Origin: Nitrospira sp.
Lineage (GTDB): Bacteria > Nitrospirota > Nitrospiria > Nitrospirales > Nitrospiraceae
Direction: 5' to 3'
NCBI GenBank assembly: GCA_024998565.1
Contig: JACOEM010000006.1
Span: 1 to 64,000, forward strand
Length of the DNA stretch: 64,000 bases
Every line of letters begins with the position of its first letter. Position 1 is the stretch's first letter. A program made the position numbers and the translations under genes. The notes beneath the pieces are model-generated. The model ran no database searches. It saw nothing but the letters and a program-made list of their open reading frames with translations, and had not been told where the DNA came from. Shown piece by piece: positions 44,019-52,493 of this stretch.

Positions 44019-44531
44019 ATGAGCAAAGGATTGTTAATGGTGTTGGCAGGGCTGTTGATGGCGGGGCAAGTCAGCGTGGCCCACGCTGTCAATCCGGACA
44101 ACGGCCCCGGATGCGGATTGGGTAAATTGGCCTGGGCGGATTACAAAACGCCGAAAAACATTGCCCCTCAAGTCATGATGGCCACCACCAACGGCACGTT
44201 CGGCAGCCAAACGTTCGGCATCAGTTTCGGTACGTCCGGCTGCACCAACGACGGCAAGGTCATGGCTGGCCAGCAGACGAACGTGTTCGTTGCCAGCACC
44301 TTTGACACGTTGTCTGAAGATATGGCGAGGGGCGGCGGGGAGCATCTCGCGGCCTTGGCAACGTTAATGGGCGTTCCGGTCGAGCAGCAGCCGGCCTTTT
44401 TTGCCATGACGCAGCAACAGTATCAGATGCTGGTTCAAGCCGGTGAAACGTCTTCCGTGGCAGTGGTCAAAGCGCTTCAGGATGCCGTGAGCGGCCACTC
44501 GATGGTCGCCCAGATTTCCGATCGACCTTGA
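44019..44531 (+). CDS. DUF3015-family secreted protein
   Basis: A 170-residue protein with a signal peptide (MSKGLLMVLAGLLMAGQVSVAHA). The mature part, NPDNGPGCGLGKLAWADY...TTNGTFGSQTFGISFGTSGC, with paired Cys and C-terminal helices matches DUF3015. The function of the family is unknown; it is periplasmic. The start at 44019 has AAAGGAG upstream. A large hairpin follows the gene. Confidence 0.85.
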   Translation: MSKGLLMVLAGLLMAGQVSVAHAVNPDNGPGCGLGKLAWADYKTPKNIAPQVMMATTNGTFGSQTFGISFGTSGCTNDGKVMAGQQTNVFVASTFDTLSEDMARGGGEHLAALATLMGVPVEQQPAFFAMTQQQYQMLVQAGETSSVAVVKALQDAVSGHSMVAQISDRP

Positions 44532-44568
44532 TCGCCTGCTGTGTTCCCCTGATCTTCCCCTGTCTCTG

Positions 44569-44631
44569 CGGGGAGTGTGATCGCCATGGCGGGTCTGGCC
44601 TGTTCCGTCAGATCCGCCATGGCGCTCCCCG
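44569..44631. other. Large stem-loop after the DUF3015 gene
   Basis: CGGGGAG and CGCCATGGCGGGTCTG on the left pair with CAGATCCGCCATGGCGCTCCCCG on the right, with one mismatch and a 6-base bulge. Stem about 22 bp, loop 11 bases. No U-tract follows. It could serve as a rho-independent-like barrier, an RNA-processing site, or an intergenic repeat. Confidence 0.65.
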
Positions 44632-44770
44632 TCACCTCGTCGGATCGGCTGTCTTACTCGCCCGCTCCCTGCCCCTGTTCCTGGCCATTGTGTCCCGGAA
44701 TGGTTCTCCCATGTCTCCCCGTGGAGTCGGCTTGAAGCCTCCAGCCTGAGGGGAGGATAATGAACGTCCT

Positions 44771-45940
44771 GTGACGACACAGCCCTCCCACAGATTGTTG
44801 CTGTTTGCGATTGTTGTCCTTGGCCTCGGCCTGTACACCCTCGATTTGTATCTCCCGCTGGGAATCGGCAATGGAGTGCTCTATGGAGGACTCGTAGTGC
44901 TGTCCTTAGCGCTTCCGGATCGCACAACCCCGATTCTTGTCGCCAGTACCTGCTCGGTGCTGGCTCTGTCGGATGTGTTTTTAGGCGTCACCTTTCCCAA
45001 CGTGCCGCTCTGGATGGGACTGAGCAATCGCATGTTCAGTCTGACGGCGATCTGGTTTCCGGTGATCTACGCGTTCCAACGCCGGAAAATTGAGGAAGCA
45101 CTGCGCAGTGCCCATAGCGAACTGGAACTGCGTGTGGGCGAACGGACGCGTGAGCTGGCATTGGTCAACCAGGCGCTCGTTGAAGAGATCGGCGAACGCA
45201 TGGAGACGGAGCGGTCCCTGCGGGAAAGCGAGTCCTCTCTGAAAGTGAGTCAGGAGGAGTTGCAGCATAGTCGAGAGGAGCTCCGGGCGCTGGCCGGCCA
45301 ATTGTTGACGGCCCAAGAAGGAGAGCGCCGCCGTATCGCGCGGGATTTACATGATGATGTCAACCAGCGACTGGCCATGTTGGCCATGGACCTTCGGCGG
45401 ATTGAGAAAGGGGAAGTGGGTGATCTGGCCGCGATTGAGGGGCTGGTACGATCGATTACCCGTCGCCTGACCACGGTCTCGGATGATGTTCGCCAGATGG
45501 CCTACCGGTTCCATCCATCCATTCTTGATGACTTGGGACTTGTGAAAGCCGTTCGTCGGCTGGTGGATGATTTTTCCGCAACGACCAAGATTGAAGCGGT
45601 GTATGTGCATCACGATGCCGTGAGTCCGGTGCCGACCGAACTGGCGACCTGCGTGTACCGGATTGCGCAAGAGAGCTTGAATAACGTCGCCCGTCATGCG
45701 CAGGCCACGGAAGTGGAAGTCGAATTGATTTGTGACGACGAGGTCATTACTCTTTCGGTCCGAGACAACGGCGTGGGGTTCGATTCGCAACAGGCGTCAC
45801 AGGGCCTGGGACGCCTGGGATTGTTAAGCATGAAAGAGCGAGTGCGGTTGGTGCGAGGCACCTTGACCGTGTCGACGGAGCCCGGCCGCGGCACGCATCT
45901 TGAGGTCTGTGTTCCGCTTCCAGGTGGTGCTTATGTCTAA
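44771..45940 (+). CDS. NarX-type sensor histidine kinase
   Basis: A 389-residue kinase. Four hydrophobic helices occupy about residues 8-110, followed by a coiled coil (RTRELALVNQALVEEIGER). The HisKA_3 dimerisation domain has the phospho-His in RRRIARDLHDDVNQRLAML, and the HATPase domain has NNVARHAQA and DNGVGFD. With little periplasmic sequence it probably senses the membrane or an internal signal. The start is GTG 44771, overlapping a four-codon frame (ATG at 44760). It overlaps the response-regulator gene by eight bases. Confidence 0.88.
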   Translation: MTTQPSHRLLLFAIVVLGLGLYTLDLYLPLGIGNGVLYGGLVVLSLALPDRTTPILVASTCSVLALSDVFLGVTFPNVPLWMGLSNRMFSLTAIWFPVIYAFQRRKIEEALRSAHSELELRVGERTRELALVNQALVEEIGERMETERSLRESESSLKVSQEELQHSREELRALAGQLLTAQEGERRRIARDLHDDVNQRLAMLAMDLRRIEKGEVGDLAAIEGLVRSITRRLTTVSDDVRQMAYRFHPSILDDLGLVKAVRRLVDDFSATTKIEAVYVHHDAVSPVPTELATCVYRIAQESLNNVARHAQATEVEVELICDDEVITLSVRDNGVGFDSQQASQGLGRLGLLSMKERVRLVRGTLTVSTEPGRGTHLEVCVPLPGGAYV

Positions 45941-46577
45941 AGCGCGTGTGCTCTTGGCCGACGATCATTCCCTGGTGCTGGAAGGGTTTCGCCGCATTCT
46001 CGACGACCAATGTGAGTTAGTGGGGATGGTGGGGGATGGCCGCGCCCTGCTGGAAGCGGTGGATCGAGTCCATCCCGACATTGTCATACTTGACGTGTCG
46101 ATGCCGCTGCTGAATGGCATCGATGCCGCTACACAACTCAAGAAGACTCACCCCTCGATCAAAGTTATTTTTGTCACGATGCATGCTGATGCCGACTATG
46201 TCCGATCGGCCTTCGAGGCCGGCGCCTCGGGCTATGTGCTGAAGCGATCGGCGGTCGATGAATTAGAACAGGCGATACGGGCGGTGTGGGCCGGGCACAC
46301 CTACATCACGCCCTTGATCGCCAAAGATCTGCTGGATGTCTTGCTCACGTTGGGAGCGGGACAGGCCCAGCAGAGAAAGACACTCACCTTTCGCCAGCGT
46401 GAAGTATTGCAATTGCTGGCTGAGGGCCGAACGGCCAAAGACATCGCCCTCCGGCTCAAGATTTCCACACGAACCGTCGAGTTTCATAAAGCCCAGCTCA
46501 TGGAACAACTGAATCTTCATACGACGGCCGAATTGATTAAGTATGCGTTAACACACGGATTCATTGCCTCTTCCTAG
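45933..46577 (+). CDS. NarL/LuxR-type response regulator
   Basis: A 214-residue regulator. Receiver domain: acidic DD at residues about 10-11, phospho-Asp in DIVILDVSMPLLNG, conserved Thr and Lys in VTMHADADYV and YVLKRSA. C-terminal LuxR-type helix-turn-helix: LTFRQREVLQLLAEGRTAKDIALRLKISTRTVEFHK. It pairs with the kinase that it overlaps. Targets cannot be deduced. Confidence 0.92.
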   Translation: MSKARVLLADDHSLVLEGFRRILDDQCELVGMVGDGRALLEAVDRVHPDIVILDVSMPLLNGIDAATQLKKTHPSIKVIFVTMHADADYVRSAFEAGASGYVLKRSAVDELEQAIRAVWAGHTYITPLIAKDLLDVLLTLGAGQAQQRKTLTFRQREVLQLLAEGRTAKDIALRLKISTRTVEFHKAQLMEQLNLHTTAELIKYALTHGFIASS

Positions 46578-46762
46578 CTCCCGAGACACCTGTCCAGGGC
46601 CCTTCGCGGCCTGTACCTTTTTCAAACCCTCGTAATCTTCTGTCCAAAACTATCGGGCTTTACGAGTTCCCCGTCCCGGCGGGGTGCACTACAAAGAACC
46701 CTTGGGTTTCCAACGCCTTCGCACAAGGTGACCGGTATGCCCGACTCACAGGGAACGTGGCC

Positions 46763-46993
46763 ATGAGCCGGAGTGATTGTCTGATCGCCATGTTCGGTCG
46801 CCCCGTGTGGTTGCGTTGCAAGCTCTGTCAACGGGTGAATCCTGTCACGGAGGAAGACCCTACCCGAGCTCGCTGGCTGGAGGAGGGGGCCGCGATGGAA
46901 CAGCACCGCGTCAGTCCTGCGGATCTGTGGTGGTTCCAGACAGTCTGTGAATGCTGCCAGCGCGCACAGAAGGAGTTGAATTCTGTTCGATAG
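46763..46993 (+). CDS. Small protein with two CxxC pairs, 76 aa
   Basis: A small, probably zinc-binding protein: WLRCKLCQRVNPVT and VCECCQRAQKEL. Not recognised further. The start at 46763 has GGGA eight bases upstream. It is about 185 bases after the response regulator. Confidence 0.55.
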   Translation: MSRSDCLIAMFGRPVWLRCKLCQRVNPVTEEDPTRARWLEEGAAMEQHRVSPADLWWFQTVCECCQRAQKELNSVR

Positions 46994-47084
46994 TCATCTA
47001 GCCGATATTCCGATAGAGCGTAGTGGGGTTGACTGTGCCGTCGCACGACGATCCCAGCGTGCAACTCGGCAATTTCGTGGCAGT

Positions 47085-48227
47085 GTGACCGGTATGGTCG
47101 CCACTCTGCCTGGGGCAGAGCTCCGTTCGTTTATCGACGAGATGATGGCGGCGGTTGCGGCTTTCCCCCAGGCAACCGACCTTTGGGAGGGGATCCGTGC
47201 CGACTGTGAGCGAGAATGTTCAGCGATTCCTCTTGGAAAGGGGACCCTGGCGCAGGCTATTGAATGGGAAATCCTCAAGCTCCAAAGTCGCCTCGCCGCT
47301 GCCATGCCACGCCCCGACGCGCCTCCCCTCTTTCGCAACCGGCATGTGCACGTCGGCATGCTCATCCGGCTCTGGCGATCTCTGGCACGGGAAACAGAGG
47401 AATGGCTGGCTGCGCAGGGGTATGAGACCTTGCTCGACGTCGGGCCGTGGGGAGGATTCAATTTTGTGCTCGAGCCGGATGGGTATACGCGTATGCCCTT
47501 CGCCCGGCTGACGCTGGCCGTGGGCGGGCTTTCCGTCACCCCGCTTCATGAACAAGGCGGGCCACTGTTTGAGTATCTGTTGCCGCGCTATCGGGCCGAA
47601 TTATTGACGGCAGGGATGGTGTTTCCCGACGTGTGGACGTATCAGTTTCCCAAGCGAGATGCGACTGGCCGATTGCTGGAAATCTCCGGTACGCATTACC
47701 TGCCGGACCATAGCTACGATCGCCGGACCTTCATCAAGGTGCGGGCGTCACGGGCGTGCGAGACAGTAGAGGAAATCGCCTTGCAGGATTTTCTGATTCT
47801 CCTCGAACGTCTGCAGTTCACCAGCGATTGGGTCGTGTATCGCGAGCAGACCAAAGATGTGGATGCCCGCTTCGATCTTCAGGACTTTATTTCACTGAAT
47901 CACATGGTCGAAGGGATTTATCAGCGCTCTGCGGCTGAAGACCGGCTGCTCCATGAGATCAAAGATGCGTTCCGTGGCGCCATTCGCACACCGCAGGTGG
48001 TGCACCACTATCTGGGCCACGTGAGCAGATTGCGCTGGGTGGAGAATCTTTATTGGGCGCTGGCTGAGGCGGCGCTCGGCGTCAAACGCTACCAGCGGAT
48101 GGTGTCGTTCGATCGCGAGGTCTGTCCCCGGATTCCTCCCCGGCTCCTGATTCCTGTTCGCCGCCACCTAGAGGCCTACCACGGGCGACTCAACCCTTTC
48201 GGTCAGACTTCTGGGTTGCCCTGCTGA
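47085..48227 (+). CDS. Hypothetical protein, 380 aa
   Basis: Not recognised. A soluble, mixed alpha/beta protein with no signal peptide. Notable parts: PLFRNRHVHVGMLIRLWRSLARETEEWLAA, FNFVLEPDGYTRMPFARL and QFPKRDATGRLLEISGTHYLPDHSYDRR. The start is GTG 47085 or ATG 47094. It ends directly at the stop of the convergent methyltransferase gene with no space between. Confidence 0.6.
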   Translation: MTGMVATLPGAELRSFIDEMMAAVAAFPQATDLWEGIRADCERECSAIPLGKGTLAQAIEWEILKLQSRLAAAMPRPDAPPLFRNRHVHVGMLIRLWRSLARETEEWLAAQGYETLLDVGPWGGFNFVLEPDGYTRMPFARLTLAVGGLSVTPLHEQGGPLFEYLLPRYRAELLTAGMVFPDVWTYQFPKRDATGRLLEISGTHYLPDHSYDRRTFIKVRASRACETVEEIALQDFLILLERLQFTSDWVVYREQTKDVDARFDLQDFISLNHMVEGIYQRSAAEDRLLHEIKDAFRGAIRTPQVVHHYLGHVSRLRWVENLYWALAEAALGVKRYQRMVSFDREVCPRIPPRLLIPVRRHLEAYHGRLNPFGQTSGLPC

Positions 48228-49199
48228 TTACCGCTTCACGGCTTCCAGCGTCCCGATCGTACCGGTAACCCTGTGTCGACGACAGCGGTAGAATCCGGCG
48301 GTTGCCAACCATCCCTCGGCCTCTTTCCAGGCATAGCAGTGTCCCGTGTCGGTGAAGGCGTACATCAGAAGCGAAAAGATGGCGGCTTCGGCGGGACGGA
48401 TTCCGGCGGGGTTGAGAAAGTACTCCACGATAAATAGTTTTCCACCCGGCCGTAGCGATTGATATATCCGGCGAAGCAACCGGCGGTTTTCCTTCTCGCT
48501 AAAATCGTGCAGCACGTTGGACAGCAGGGCGACATCGAAACCGGTTGCCAGCGGCAGCGTGAAGAGATTTCCTGTCTGGACTTTGACCCGATCCGTCAAC
48601 CCTTGTTGCCGGATCAACCGTCTGGCGACCGCCACCGACTGATCGATGACCAGTCCCTGCAAGGTCGGGTAGTGCCGGGCCAGCGCGATGGCATAAGAGC
48701 CTGCCCCACCCCCGAGATCGAGAAATCGTGCGGCATTTCGTGGGAGCCGAAACGAAGCGATTGTGGGGGGAGCCAAGACATGGCTGCGTTCCTGCATCGC
48801 GAGCGCGAATCGCCGTCGGAATTCGGCGGTCTTCGTGACCGTCGCCCATCCGGGGCGGCCTCGGCGAATTGCCCGCGCCATGCCTGTCCAGTCGGACCAA
48901 TGGTGGTTGAGGAGCCACAGGAGGTTGGTGATCGCCAGCGGGCTGCGATTATCGAGAAACTTAAGGGCCAATGGGGTGTTCCAGTATCGGCCCGCTTGCT
49001 GGCGAAGCAGCCCGAGTCCCGCCAGGGCCTGCAGTAACAACCTCATGCCTTCTTGAGTGGTTCTGCACGACCTGGCGAGGGTGTCGCCTCGACGTCCGCC
49101 GCTTCCGATCGCGGTAAACACACCAAGTTCGTTCGCGATGAGGAGTACTTTAGAGTCGGCGTATCCGTTTGCCAGACCCATGAGCTGCTCGTAGGTCAC
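48228..49199 (-). CDS. SAM-dependent O-methyltransferase
   Basis: A 323-residue enzyme of the class-I O-methyltransferase family 2 (acetylserotonin-type). An N-terminal winged-helix dimerisation domain (ANELGVFTAI...MRLLLQALAGLGLL) precedes the Rossmann domain with SAM motif FLDLGGGAGSYAIALA, acidic VIDQS and SNVLHDFSEKENRRLLRRI. The catalytic His and substrate cannot be assigned. The start is GTG 49199 after AGGAGGA, which rejects a longer frame. Confidence 0.82.
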   Translation of the reverse strand: MTYEQLMGLANGYADSKVLLIANELGVFTAIGSGGRRGDTLARSCRTTQEGMRLLLQALAGLGLLRQQAGRYWNTPLALKFLDNRSPLAITNLLWLLNHHWSDWTGMARAIRRGRPGWATVTKTAEFRRRFALAMQERSHVLAPPTIASFRLPRNAARFLDLGGGAGSYAIALARHYPTLQGLVIDQSVAVARRLIRQQGLTDRVKVQTGNLFTLPLATGFDVALLSNVLHDFSEKENRRLLRRIYQSLRPGGKLFIVEYFLNPAGIRPAEAAIFSLLMYAFTDTGHCYAWKEAEGWLATAGFYRCRRHRVTGTIGTLEAVKR

Positions 49200-49397
49200 A
49201 GATCCTCCTGCTGAACGGCGGCGGCAGACAAGGCCGCTCGCACCCTGTGCGCCACGCCCTTCGCGAGCCTCGCGGTCACTTCCCGCTACAGACTCGAGGC
49301 AACACGTGCCCATTGTAGCTATTCTTCTTGGAAGAGGCATTCCGAATCCTCGAGAACGATCTTTCTTCCCCGCCGCCGGTTCTGGTAGAAGTCTGAC

Positions 49398-50150
49398 ATG
49401 GTCAATGTGATTGGGCTGGGCGCGATCGCCGGTCTCATTCCGGTCTATCTCGGCATCCTTGCGGCCCTGTTTTTGGGCAAGGTCTTGCCGCGGACTTGGG
49501 AGGGCGGGCTGATCGGCGTGGCGAACGGTGTCTTGGTGTACCTCTTTTTCGATCTCATGCACGAGGCGACCGAGCAGACCGGCGCACGTGATGTGGTGTC
49601 GTGGGCGGTGTTTCTCGGGAGTCTGGGGGTGAGTTTCGTCGGATTGGTGGCGTTGGAATCGAGCCAGGTCTTCGGCGGGCGCTCAGGAAATCGCATGCTG
49701 TCTCTGCCCTACATGATTGCGGTGGGGATGGGCTTACATAATCTCGGCGAGGGGCTGGCCATCGGCGCCAGCTACGCCAGCGGTGAATATACGCTGAGCG
49801 CGTTATTGGTGGCGGGTTTCGGTCTGCACAACGGCACCGAGGGTTTCGGTATCGTGGGCGCGGCCGGCAAAACGCCGATGTCCTGGCGCGATGTCTTCTT
49901 GTTGGGGTTGATCGCCGGGCTCCCGACCTGTGTCGGGACATTTCTCAGCGGGCAAGGGGTATCTTCCTATTTCTCCATCTGTTTTTACGCGCTGGCAGCC
50001 GGTTCGTTGCTGTATGTGGTGCTCTCGCTGACGGTCATGTCCTATACGGCGACGCGCCGGGTGCAGGTTGCAGCGGGCATTTTTGCAGGTATCAGTCTCA
50101 TGTATGTCACGGCGATGGTGTTAGCATTGGTCAGCGGCGTTCGCAGCTGA
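49398..50150 (+). CDS. ZIP-family metal transporter
   Basis: A 250-residue inner-membrane protein with about eight helices. The metal-binding helix motifs HNLGEGLAIGASYASGEYT and HNGTEGFGIVGAA are clear, and DLMHEATEQTG is another ligand-bearing stretch. ZIP proteins move zinc, iron or other divalent cations into the cytoplasm. Gene order gives no clue to the metal. It is followed by the polyamine genes on the same strand. Confidence 0.88.
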   Translation: MVNVIGLGAIAGLIPVYLGILAALFLGKVLPRTWEGGLIGVANGVLVYLFFDLMHEATEQTGARDVVSWAVFLGSLGVSFVGLVALESSQVFGGRSGNRMLSLPYMIAVGMGLHNLGEGLAIGASYASGEYTLSALLVAGFGLHNGTEGFGIVGAAGKTPMSWRDVFLLGLIAGLPTCVGTFLSGQGVSSYFSICFYALAAGSLLYVVLSLTVMSYTATRRVQVAAGIFAGISLMYVTAMVLALVSGVRS

Positions 50151-50360
50151 CGGCCTGCGCCATCCACAACGTCTTTTCCCTCCCGTTTTATTCGCGCAGC
50201 CCCAGCGTAATGTTCGTGTTGTTCACGGTGCACCTCCGCGGTCAGACAGCGGGGCAACCGCGGACGCTCCGCCGGTGCTTCAATTGACCCCGCGACGCTC
50301 GGTTGTGTATAAAATGACCTGCTCGATCGGAAGACTGATTTTTTTCGGGAGGCTCTCATC

Positions 50361-51464
50361 ATGGCGGGACGGGAATTTCACGACGGTGCCACCGATGGCT
50401 TGGAGGCGCTCGAGCCTCTCGACCCCGAGAAGATCCATTCTTTTTCGGAACTGCTGGAGGCGATGCGGAAGACGGCCTTCGGTGGCCGGCGTCTGGGCGA
50501 AGCATACGAAACACTCGCCGCAATGATCGAGGATGCCGATTGTAAGGTGGTGTTGACGCTTTCAGGCGCCATGACCATTGCGAAGATGGGCAAGATCATC
50601 AGCACCATGATCGACCGCGGCATGGTGGATGCCGTGGTCTCGACCGGCGCGCTCGTTGCACATGGCCTGAGCGAATCGGTGGGCAAGCTTCACTACCGGC
50701 ACGACGCGTCTCACAGCGACGAGGAGTTATTCCAGAAGGGATACAACCGCGTCTATGATACCCTCGAAATGGAGTCGAACCTCAATTACGTCGAGCATGT
50801 CGTTTCATTGACCCTGAAACGTATCAACACCGAACAACCCCTCTCGTCACACCTCCTCACCCGGGAACTCGGCAAGACGCTGGCCGAAGAATTTGAGGGC
50901 CCTGGCATCCTCAAGAGTGCCTATTTGAAAAATGTGCCGGTCTATATTCCTGCCTTTACCGATTCAGAAATGGGGCTGGATGTCGGTACCTGGGCGATGG
51001 GCAAGCGGATGGATCAGGCTCGCAGCCAAGTGAAGGACGGTGGAGACACGGCGGTCTTGCGCGCGCTGCACCAGACCTGTCCGGACTTCAACCCCTACCT
51101 CGATCTCAATCATTACGCGGAGGAAGTCCTGGGGTCGAAGCGCCTCGGCATTTTCACCATAGGCGGCGGGGTGCCGCGCAATTGGGCGCAACAGGTGGCG
51201 CCGTATATCGAGATCAGCAACACTCGTTTGGGACTCAACGTGCAACCGCCACGCTTTCATTATGGTGTGAGAATCTGTCCCGAGCCGGATTATTGGGGTG
51301 GCTTGAGCGGGTGCACCTATCAAGAAGGCATCTCCTGGGGCAAGTTCGTGCCGCCGGCTGAAGGGGGACGTTTCGCCGAAGTGCTCAGCGATGCCACCGT
51401 GGTCTGGCCGCTGCTCATGGTCGGGCTACTGGAGCGAATCCGCGCCAAGAGTGTCACGGCATGA
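50361..51464 (+). CDS. Deoxyhypusine synthase-like protein (probable homospermidine synthase)
   Basis: A 367-residue NAD-dependent enzyme of the DHS family. The reactive-Lys motif is GGLSGCTYQEGISWGKFV, corresponding to the enzyme-imine Lys of DHS. NAD-site glycine parts are LTLSGAMTIAKMG and VSTGALVAHGL. Bacteria lack eIF5A, so the likely product is homospermidine or another polyamine made from putrescine or spermidine. Arginine decarboxylase and agmatinase genes that produce putrescine lie 2.6 kb downstream on the same strand. The next gene overlaps by four bases. Confidence 0.85.
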   Translation: MAGREFHDGATDGLEALEPLDPEKIHSFSELLEAMRKTAFGGRRLGEAYETLAAMIEDADCKVVLTLSGAMTIAKMGKIISTMIDRGMVDAVVSTGALVAHGLSESVGKLHYRHDASHSDEELFQKGYNRVYDTLEMESNLNYVEHVVSLTLKRINTEQPLSSHLLTRELGKTLAEEFEGPGILKSAYLKNVPVYIPAFTDSEMGLDVGTWAMGKRMDQARSQVKDGGDTAVLRALHQTCPDFNPYLDLNHYAEEVLGSKRLGIFTIGGGVPRNWAQQVAPYIEISNTRLGLNVQPPRFHYGVRICPEPDYWGGLSGCTYQEGISWGKFVPPAEGGRFAEVLSDATVVWPLLMVGLLERIRAKSVTA

Positions 51465-52114
51465 CCCCCGTGACGGCGTGGCTTCTTCGGGTCGGGGCGT
51501 CGTGTTTCCTGTTCTTGCTTGTCGCGGGAGCGGCTCTGGCTGCGAGTTCGCCGGCGATCGATCATCGTATGCGGGGCAAGGCGGATGCGCCGGTGACGCT
51601 GATCGAGTATTCGGACTTTACCTGCGGGTACTGCCTCAAGTTTTTCAAAGAAACCTGGCCCAAGATTCAGGCTCGGTATGTCGACACGGGCAAGGTGCGG
51701 TTTCTCTATAAAGATTATCCCCGCGCCGATCAGGGGCCAGGGGTCACCGCTGCGCTCGCCGCTCGTTGTGCCGGCGATCAGGGAACCTATTGGCCGATGC
51801 ATGACCGATTGTTTGCGGCAGACGGGCGGTTGGATGTGGACAGTTATTCCCAACATGCCAAGGCGATCGGACTCGACCAATCGCAATTCCGGCAATGTTT
51901 GCGTGATGCTCCGCATATGCAGGCGATCTTTCACGACCGGGATGAAGCGAATTCCTGGGGATTTCACGGCACGCCCGGTTTCGTTCTGATGCGCACGGCC
52001 CAGCAGCCGACGACCAAGAATCCGGCTATTGCGATTCCCGGCGCGTTTCCTTTTGAAGCCTTCGAGGAAGAAATTGAGAAGCTGCTCGCGCCGGCGGGAG
52101 CGAAACAGAAATAA
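51461..52114 (+). CDS. DsbA-like thiol-disulfide oxidoreductase
   Basis: A 217-residue protein with a signal peptide or anchor (about 7-27, VGASCFLFLLVAGAALAA). Thioredoxin-fold active site CGYC in YSDFTCGYCLKFF, and the cis-Pro in GFHGTPGFVL. It is exported to the periplasm, where it could oxidise or isomerise disulfides. Resembles the DsbA/BdbD type with an inserted helical domain. ATGA overlap with the DHS-like gene implies translational coupling. Confidence 0.85.
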   Translation: MTPVTAWLLRVGASCFLFLLVAGAALAASSPAIDHRMRGKADAPVTLIEYSDFTCGYCLKFFKETWPKIQARYVDTGKVRFLYKDYPRADQGPGVTAALAARCAGDQGTYWPMHDRLFAADGRLDVDSYSQHAKAIGLDQSQFRQCLRDAPHMQAIFHDRDEANSWGFHGTPGFVLMRTAQQPTTKNPAIAIPGAFPFEAFEEEIEKLLAPAGAKQK

Positions 52115-52186
52115 CGGTTCTCATGCGGAAGAAAGCCAGGACTGTGACGAGACTCATCGTTTAGCCAGGAAAGAGGAAACTGCACT

Positions 52187-52465
52187 ATGGCGTCGAAACA
52201 AGCCTTTTGGTCTGTGCCTGCAAAGGATGGAGAGCCCGATTTATGGGTGTGCATGTCCTGTTTGAGCGAGGCGTTTTGTCGGAAGGTGCCCATGCCGGCC
52301 TGTCCGACATGCCACGGCGTGTCGACCTATGAAGCCTTTACCTTGGCGGCGGTTCAGGATTGGGGAACCGAGGAATTAATCGCCAAGGCGGTGGCGGCTC
52401 AGCGTGATGCGGCGGCGATCAGCGCTGCAGCCCCCGCGACACCACCACTGGAATCCGTGCAGTAG
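52187..52465 (+). CDS. Small zinc-ribbon-like protein, 92 aa
   Basis: WVCMSCLSEAFCRKVPMPACPTCHG contains two CxxC pairs, probably a zinc ribbon. The C-terminus is Ala/Pro-rich and flexible. It follows the DsbA-like gene by 72 bases. No known family. Confidence 0.6.
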   Translation: MASKQAFWSVPAKDGEPDLWVCMSCLSEAFCRKVPMPACPTCHGVSTYEAFTLAAVQDWGTEELIAKAVAAQRDAAAISAAAPATPPLESVQ

Positions 52466-52493
52466 CGATTCTCCCTCTCCTGGAGTAAGTCCG

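Noticed and set aside
43406-44101. Extended frame of the antitoxin, 231 codons
   Set aside because: The upstream part lacks a start signal and is Ser/Pro-rich; the 84-residue form fits antitoxins.
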